Below, piece by piece: positions 6,956 to 11,231 of a stretch of DNA of 11,231 nt. Origin of the DNA: Lachnospiraceae bacterium UBA3772. Lineage in GTDB: Bacteria; Bacillota; Clostridia; Lachnospirales; Lachnospiraceae. The translations under genes and the position numbers were made by a program. Position 1 is the first letter of the stretch. The number at the start of each line of letters is the position of its first letter. The notes under the pieces were generated by a model. That model did no database searches, had not been told where the DNA came from, and saw only the letters and a list, made by a program, of their open reading frames with translations. The stretch spans positions 1-11,231 of the forward strand of contig DFFQ01000066.1 of assembly GCA_002371025.1 (NCBI GenBank). Direction: 5' to 3'.

Positions 6956-7909
6956 TTATTTATTATTTTCCTGAGATTTTTTCATATTCTCAGTTACTCT
7001 CTTATATAATTCCTGAGCAGCATTATATCCCATCTTCTTCTGTCTGTGGTTAACAGCTGCTGATTCAACTATTATAGCCAGGTTTCTACCAGGTCTTACA
7101 GGAATGAGATGACTTGTGATCTTATTGCCAAGGAATTCAACATACTGATCCTCAAGTCTTAATCTGTCATAATTGGCATCTTTATCCCAATCTTCCAACT
7201 TAATGACCAGATCTATCTGCTGTGAAAGCTTGACACACTCAACACCAAACATGGTCTTAACATCCACTATACCGATACCTCTTAATTCAATAAAGTTTCT
7301 AGTGATCTCAGGTGATGTACCAATAAGCTGATCTTCACTGATCTTCTTTATCTCAACTACATCATCTGATACAAGTCTGTGTCCTCTCTTAATAAGTTCA
7401 AGAGCAGCTTCTGATTTACCAATACCGCTGTCTCCCATGATAAGAACACCTTCGCCATATACATCTACAAGAACTGCGTGAATAGAAATTCTTGGTGCTA
7501 ACTGCTCATGAAGATATCTAACTGTTTCATGTACAAATGAAGATGTGGTTGCAGAACTTGAAAGTACAGGGATTCCATGCTTAAGTCCTGCTTCTATGAT
7601 AAAGTCATAAGGCTTGATATCTCTACAGAAAACAAGACATGGGATAGGAAAACTGAAAAGTTTATCAAATATCTCAATATTCTCTTCCCTTGTATGCATA
7701 TCCGCAAGGAATGCATGTTCTACATTACCGCAGATCTGAACCCTTGCTGTGTCAAAATGTTCAAAAAAGCCTGCCAGCTGAAGTGCGGGTCTGTTAATAT
7801 CCGGGTCTTTAATATAAATTTTATCTGTATCTATTTCTGGTGTATAATTTGTAAGATTCATCTTCTGAATAAAAGAAGAAAGCTTAACACTGTATTCTGT
7901 GTCTGCCAT
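6956..7909 (-). CDS. hprK: HPr kinase/phosphorylase
   Basis: HprK is the bifunctional sensor enzyme of carbon catabolite repression in Firmicutes. With ATP and glycolytic intermediates it phosphorylates Ser46 of HPr or Crh; with high phosphate it removes that group by phosphorolysis. The 317-residue length is standard. The N-terminal domain covers about residues 1-130. The catalytic domain has the P-loop GDSGIGKS (159-166), the RLVSDDVV segment (178-185), the HprK signature ELRGIGIVDV (208-217) and the C-terminal PVRPGRNLA (270-278). All expected motifs are present. GGGAGG lies 7 bases before the ATG, and a good promoter is at 7964-7993. It is the first gene of a short operon with the ROK kinase, divergent from uvrC. 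A likely substrate, the Ser46-containing HPr-like protein, is encoded in the next operon. Confidence 0.97.
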   Translation of the reverse strand: MADTEYSVKLSSFIQKMNLTNYTPEIDTDKIYIKDPDINRPALQLAGFFEHFDTARVQICGNVEHAFLADMHTREENIEIFDKLFSFPIPCLVFCRDIKPYDFIIEAGLKHGIPVLSSSATTSSFVHETVRYLHEQLAPRISIHAVLVDVYGEGVLIMGDSGIGKSEAALELIKRGHRLVSDDVVEIKKISEDQLIGTSPEITRNFIELRGIGIVDVKTMFGVECVKLSQQIDLVIKLEDWDKDANYDRLRLEDQYVEFLGNKITSHLIPVRPGRNLAIIVESAAVNHRQKKMGYNAAQELYKRVTENMKKSQENNK

Positions 7910-7963
7910 TTTTATACCTCCCGATTCCCCTTATAAATAATGGGCCATATTCATTTCGATTTT

Positions 7964-7993
7964 ATCATAGATAGATTTATTTTTCTATGTTAA
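7964..7993 (-). promoter_or_regulatory. Sigma-A-like promoter of hprK and the glucokinase gene
   Basis: On the minus strand TTAACA (7988-7993, 5 of 6 matches to the consensus -35) is followed after 18 bases by TATGAT (7964-7969, 5 of 6). The predicted start is near 7957, giving a leader of about 48 bases before hprK. I saw no clear catabolite-responsive element within it. Confidence 0.6.
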
Positions 7994-8005
7994 TATTGAT
8001 ATATA
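7977..8005 (+). promoter_or_regulatory. Possible uvrC promoter
   Basis: A -10-like TATATA at 8000-8005 lies 17 bases after a poor -35 (TTATTT, 7977-7982), which would start RNA near 8012. An extended -10 form, TG-T-TAATAT at 7988-7996, is an alternative. Both overlap the -35 of the divergent hprK promoter. A uvrC promoter must lie near here, but the exact site is uncertain. GAGG at 8021-8024, 5 bases before the ATG, serves translation. Confidence 0.25.
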
Positions 8006-8029
8006 AAAAGAAAGTTTCACGAGGCACCT

Positions 8030-9874
8030 ATGGATAAATATATTCCTGATAAGAATAATGAATTTAATATCTCAGAAGAATTAAAAAAACTTCCGCATAA
8101 GCCAGGTGTCTATTTAATGCACAGTGACAGCGAAGAGATTCTTTATGTCGGTAAAGCTGTGGATCTTCACAATCGTGTAAGACAATATTTCCAAAAAGGT
8201 CACGGTCATAATGGTTCCCAAAAGATTGCTAAAATGGTGGAACAGATCGAATATTTTGAATATATAATCACTTCCTCTGAAATGGAGGCTTTAGTTCTCG
8301 AATGTAATCTTATAAAAGAACATCATCCACGTTATAACACTATGATGAGGGATGATAAGGGATATCCATATATAAAGATAACCACATATGAAGATTACCC
8401 AAGAGTAATGTATTCTCACCAGATGCATAGGGATAAATGCAAATATTTCGGTCCTTATACCGATGGCAAGGCTGTACATGACATAATAGAATTATTAAGG
8501 AAATTATTTAAGATAAGAAATTGCAACCGCAATCTTCCTAAAGATATAGGAAAAGAGCGTCCTTGTCTCTATCACCAGATCAATATGTGTTCCGGCCCCT
8601 GTGGTAATTATATTTCCAAGGAAGAATATAACAAAAATATCTCTTCCGTAATCTCTTTTTTAAATGGAGATACTAAAGAGATTATCTCTTCTCTTACTGA
8701 CAGGATGAAAGAAGAAGCCTCTTTAATGGAATTTGAGAAAGCTGCCATAACCCGTGATCTTATTGAAAGCATCAAACATATCATGGATAAGCAGCGTATA
8801 ACCGATACAGATCAAGATAACAGAGACATCATTGCTATGGCAAGAAATGATACAGATTGTGTTGTTTCAATATTCTTTGTAAGAGACGGCCAGCTTCTGG
8901 GAAGAGAAAATCATCATATGACAATTGATGAAACCGGGGATGACGACTCATCTATAATAACTGCTTTTGTAAAGCAATATTATAGCAGCACCCCCTATAT
9001 TCCTAAAGAAATCCTCTCTACCATTCCGGTTAATGAGGAAGAAGTGATCACTGCCTTCTTAAGTGAAAAAAGAGGCGCTAAAGTCCATATAATAATTCCA
9101 AAAAGAGGTGATAAGAAAGGACTAGTAAGTCTCGCAGAAGACAACGCTTCTTTAGTTCTTGCCCAGGATATCGAAAGAATTAAAAAGAAAGAGAAACGAA
9201 CCATAGGAGCCGCAAAAGAAATCGCCGAAATTGTAGGGATTGAAAATGCCACAAGGCTTGAAGCATTTGATATTTCCAACATTTCCGGTTATAATTCTGT
9301 TGCTTCCATGGTGGTATTTGAAAATGGTTCTCCAAAGAGAAATGCTTATAGAAAATTTCGTCTTAAAACAGTAGATGGACCAAATGATTATGCTTCCATG
9401 AAGGAAGTCCTTTCAAGACGTTTCAGTGATGAAAAAATAGGTCCTTTCCCGGATGTTCTTATGATGGACGGCGGCAAAGGTCAGGTAAACATTGCTAAAA
9501 TGGTATTAGACAGCCTTGGAATAGATATTCCTGTCTGTGGTATGGTTAAAGATGATAATCATAGAACCCGTGGACTCTACTTTAATAACAAGGAAGTCGA
9601 CTTTAAAAAAGGTTCTGAGGCAATCCATATGGTCACCACCCTGCAGGATGAGACCCACAGATTTGCCATTACCTACCATAAATTATTAAGAAGTAAGGAA
9701 CAAGTTCATTCAATCCTAGATGATATTGAAGGAATCGGTCCTGCAAGAAGGAAGGCATTACTGTTACATTTTAAGAACATAGAAGAAATCAAAACTGCAT
9801 CTTTAGAACAATTACTTCAGGTTGAAGGAATGAATAAAAAAAGCGCATGGGCTGTATATGATTTTTTCCATTAG
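8030..9874 (+). CDS. uvrC: UvrABC excinuclease subunit C
   Basis: UvrC makes both incisions around bulky DNA lesions in nucleotide excision repair, on the UvrB-DNA complex. The 614-residue length is normal. The N-terminal GIY-YIG nuclease (3' cut) has GVYLM (26-30), YVGKA (39-43) and Arg49, with a conserved acidic residue in SSEMEAL. A four-cysteine set (Cys165, Cys179, Cys187, Cys191) resembles the iron-sulfur ligands described in E. coli UvrC. The UvrB-binding UVR motif is around 215-253. The RNase H-like nuclease (5' cut) has FDISN (Asp413), MMDGGKGQ (Asp480) and THRFA (His543). Two helix-hairpin-helix motifs close the protein (IEGIGPARRKALL and VEGMNKKSAWAVY). It appears intact, diverges from hprK, and is followed after 27 bases by the HAD gene. 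Adjacency of uvrC and hprK is common in Clostridia. Confidence 0.98.
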   Translation: MDKYIPDKNNEFNISEELKKLPHKPGVYLMHSDSEEILYVGKAVDLHNRVRQYFQKGHGHNGSQKIAKMVEQIEYFEYIITSSEMEALVLECNLIKEHHPRYNTMMRDDKGYPYIKITTYEDYPRVMYSHQMHRDKCKYFGPYTDGKAVHDIIELLRKLFKIRNCNRNLPKDIGKERPCLYHQINMCSGPCGNYISKEEYNKNISSVISFLNGDTKEIISSLTDRMKEEASLMEFEKAAITRDLIESIKHIMDKQRITDTDQDNRDIIAMARNDTDCVVSIFFVRDGQLLGRENHHMTIDETGDDDSSIITAFVKQYYSSTPYIPKEILSTIPVNEEEVITAFLSEKRGAKVHIIIPKRGDKKGLVSLAEDNASLVLAQDIERIKKKEKRTIGAAKEIAEIVGIENATRLEAFDISNISGYNSVASMVVFENGSPKRNAYRKFRLKTVDGPNDYASMKEVLSRRFSDEKIGPFPDVLMMDGGKGQVNIAKMVLDSLGIDIPVCGMVKDDNHRTRGLYFNNKEVDFKKGSEAIHMVTTLQDETHRFAITYHKLLRSKEQVHSILDDIEGIGPARRKALLLHFKNIEEIKTASLEQLLQVEGMNKKSAWAVYDFFH

Positions 9875-9901
9875 TATAAAGGTTAATTTATAGGAGTTTA
9901 T

Positions 9902-10423
9902 ATGAAAAGATTTTTATTTCCCGTAGAATATTACAGATCAACTTATAATATTGATTTTAATCATTACTATGATCTTGGATACAGAGGGATCATATTCGAT
10001 ATTGATAATACTTTAGTTCCTCATGACGCAATGTCTGATGAAAGATCAAGAAAGTTATTAAAAAATTTACGAGAAATGGGATTTAAGATCATTTTCTTAT
10101 CTAATAACGATGAACCAAGAGTTAAGAATTTTGCAAATGAGATAAATTCAGATGGTTTATCTACTATAAATTATATCTATAAAGCTAAGAAGCCATTAAA
10201 AGATTCTTATATTAAAGCTGCAGAGATTCTTAAGATTGAGCCAAAAAATATGCTTTTTATCGGAGATCAGATCTTCACTGATATTCTTGGTGCAAACAAT
10301 GCCAAGATTCACTCAATCTTAGTAGATAAGGTTAATAAAAAAGAAGATGCACATATCTACCTTAAGAGAATCTTAGAATATCCTATTAAAGGTTTATATC
10401 TTATGAAACATAGAAAAAAATAA
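9902..10423 (+). CDS. YqeG-family HAD phosphatase (subclass IIIA)
   Basis: This is a small 173-residue haloacid-dehalogenase-type phosphatase with all four catalytic motifs: FDIDNT (32-37; nucleophile Asp33 and acid Asp35), LSNND with Ser67, Lys97 in KAKKP, and GDQIFTD (121-127; Asp122 and Asp127). There is no large cap domain, as expected of subclass IIIA. Length and motif wording match the YqeG family. The related eukaryotic protein Gep4 is a phosphatidylglycerophosphate phosphatase; whether the bacterial members share that substrate here is unproven. AGGAG lies 5 bases before the ATG. It follows uvrC by 27 bases and is probably co-transcribed. In Bacillus, yqeG sits with yqeH and aroE, so its place beside uvrC differs. 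The basic C-terminal tail (MKHRKK) could help it meet acidic lipid or nucleic acid, which is speculative. Confidence 0.9.
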   Translation: MKRFLFPVEYYRSTYNIDFNHYYDLGYRGIIFDIDNTLVPHDAMSDERSRKLLKNLREMGFKIIFLSNNDEPRVKNFANEINSDGLSTINYIYKAKKPLKDSYIKAAEILKIEPKNMLFIGDQIFTDILGANNAKIHSILVDKVNKKEDAHIYLKRILEYPIKGLYLMKHRKK

Positions 10424-10468
10424 AGAAAGAAAAAAGAGGTTGTACATGGGACAACCTCTTTTCTTTTT
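10424..10468. terminator. Bidirectional intrinsic terminator between convergent genes
   Basis: AAAAGAGGTTGT (10432-10443) pairs perfectly with ACAACCTCTTTT (10451-10462) across a 7-base loop. On the plus strand it is followed by CTTTTT and ends the uvrC-HAD transcript directly after the stop codon. On the minus strand the T-rich complement of 10424-10435 follows the stem, so it also serves the gene ending at 10496. This is the strongest terminator in the window. Confidence 0.9.
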
Positions 10469-10495
10469 ATTATTAAGTTTTTAATTCTTCAGTTA

Positions 10496-11231
10496 TTACA
10501 GCATATCTGCTCTGAGTTTCTTTAATACCTGAAGGCTCTTTGTTCTAAGTCCTTCTGCCTCAAATAATGGAAGCATATTATCGATATCAAACTTACTCTT
10601 CATAACTGTATCAAGCCAATCATTGATATATGCCTTAACATATCCAACATTGTCTTCAGACTTATCCTTAAGAGAATTTTCAATATTATTGATATTATCA
10701 ACAACTGTAGGTCCTGAAACCTTCTTATCTGCTGAAGGTGTACTTCCTTCATCTGAAAGTTCGATAACCTTACCAGTCTTTGTGATGATAACCTTCTTAT
10801 TAGGTGATGATTCAGGCTTTGCTACTCCACCAGTCTTTCTGTCGATAAGCTTTTCAATAGCCTTGATGAGACATACACAGCTATATGTTGCCTCAAGTGG
10901 AGTCTGCTGTCCTTCACCCTTATCTTCATACTGATACCAGAGCCACTCAGATTTAAGGAGCATTTCTTCAATCTTAGAATCAGAAAGTAACTTCTGAAGA
11001 TCTGAATCCATAGCAGGAGCTGCTGCTCTACCAAAGATACCGCCGCTCTTTGCAGCCGCTTCAACCTTATGATACTTAGGTGGAACCTGTGTATCTGCAT
11101 ATGTCTTAATAAGGTATTTCTCAGCCTTCTTTGGATCGTAGTTAGAATTGATAACTGCAATTCTTCCACCATTAAGACCATTGATGATCATATCCTCTGC
11201 TGCGAGGAATACAAGTGTCTTCTGACGATCA
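10496..11231 (-). CDS. Uncharacterised protein, N-terminus beyond the right edge
   Basis: I do not recognise this family. The frame stays open to the right edge, giving at least 245 residues ending in KKLRADML. An internal ATG at 11191 has only a poorly spaced AGAGG (2 bases away), and the codons before it read as ordinary protein (RQKTLVFLAAED), so the true start is probably outside the window. Visible parts are a mixed hydrophobic start, a Gly/Ala-rich stretch (SGGIFGRAAAPAM), a helical segment with KSEWLWYQYEDKGEG, a polar probably disordered linker rich in Ser, Lys and Pro with an embedded beta-like KVIITKTGKVIEL, and a helical C-terminus. It has no signal peptide or membrane helix in the visible part. 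Lysine is encoded almost always by AAG (by eye about 27 AAG to 3 AAA), unlike uvrC and the HAD gene, which may reflect high expression. It is convergent with the HAD gene and shares its terminator. Confidence 0.75.
   Translation of the reverse strand, partial: DRQKTLVFLAAEDMIINGLNGGRIAVINSNYDPKKAEKYLIKTYADTQVPPKYHKVEAAAKSGGIFGRAAAPAMDSDLQKLLSDSKIEEMLLKSEWLWYQYEDKGEGQQTPLEATYSCVCLIKAIEKLIDRKTGGVAKPESSPNKKVIITKTGKVIELSDEGSTPSADKKVSGPTVVDNINNIENSLKDKSEDNVGYVKAYINDWLDTVMKSKFDIDNMLPLFEAEGLRTKSLQVLKKLRADML

Noticed and set aside
6423-6974. A 183-codon plus-strand reading frame opposite the ROK kinase and the end of hprK
   Set aside because: It is antisense to a gene with complete catalytic motifs, is rich in Pro/Ser/Thr as expected of a shadow frame, and shows no family resemblance.
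10822-11181. A 119-codon minus-strand frame inside the right-edge gene
   Set aside because: It is the same strand in another phase of the open frame that runs to the edge. Its Leu/Arg-rich composition is typical of a shadow.
11189-11191. ATG as start of the right-edge gene
   Set aside because: The AGAGG upstream is only 2 bases away, and the frame continues to the edge with plausible protein, so this Met is probably internal.
1-11231. Mobile element, CRISPR, tRNA, rRNA or phage genes
   Set aside because: No transposase or integrase motifs, no evenly spaced direct repeats, and no recognisable tRNA or rRNA segments were seen on either strand.

Overview
The window is AT-rich, densely packed bacterial chromosome from a low-GC Firmicute. 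The gene order and protein sequences suggest a Clostridia member, probably Lachnospiraceae (Butyrivibrio-like). This assignment is inferred from gene content and style; no 16S or other marker is present.

Layout. Positions 1-2630 (minus strand) hold the first 876 codons of a large Sel1/TPR-repeat protein that runs off the left edge. It has its own sigma-A-like promoter at 2668-2696. Positions 2724-5701 hold a tight minus-strand operon, in transcription order murB, rapZ (yvcJ), whiA (yvcL) and an HPr-like gene in the position of Bacillus crh. The HPr-like protein has Glu at position 15 instead of the phosphorylatable His, but keeps Ser46. Positions 5702-5980 are a 279-base non-coding region with a large imperfect inverted repeat, an intrinsic-terminator hairpin and a good promoter for murB that overlaps the hairpin. 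Positions 5981-7909 (minus) hold hprK followed by a ROK-family glucokinase. Positions 7910-8029 are a divergent promoter region. Positions 8030-10423 (plus) hold uvrC and a YqeG-type HAD phosphatase. A bidirectional terminator at 10424-10468 separates these from an unrecognised minus-strand gene (10496 to the right edge, its start outside the window).

How the genes fit together. HPr kinase/phosphorylase, a glucokinase and a Ser46-only HPr paralogue within about 5 kb form a compact carbon-status signalling set. In Firmicutes, HprK phosphorylates Ser46 of HPr or Crh, and the P-Ser form is a corepressor of CcpA. The same stretch carries RapZ and WhiA, which are linked to cell-envelope and division control in Firmicutes, and MurB of peptidoglycan synthesis. 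The yvcK (mgfA) gene usually found between rapZ and whiA is absent; those two genes overlap instead. uvrC (nucleotide excision repair) is a common neighbour of hprK in this group.

Most of the window is conserved housekeeping DNA. The parts most worth a second look are the His15-to-Glu Crh-like protein, the structured region between the glucokinase gene and murB, and the two unusual proteins at the edges. I see no insertion sequence, phage gene, CRISPR array, tRNA or rRNA.
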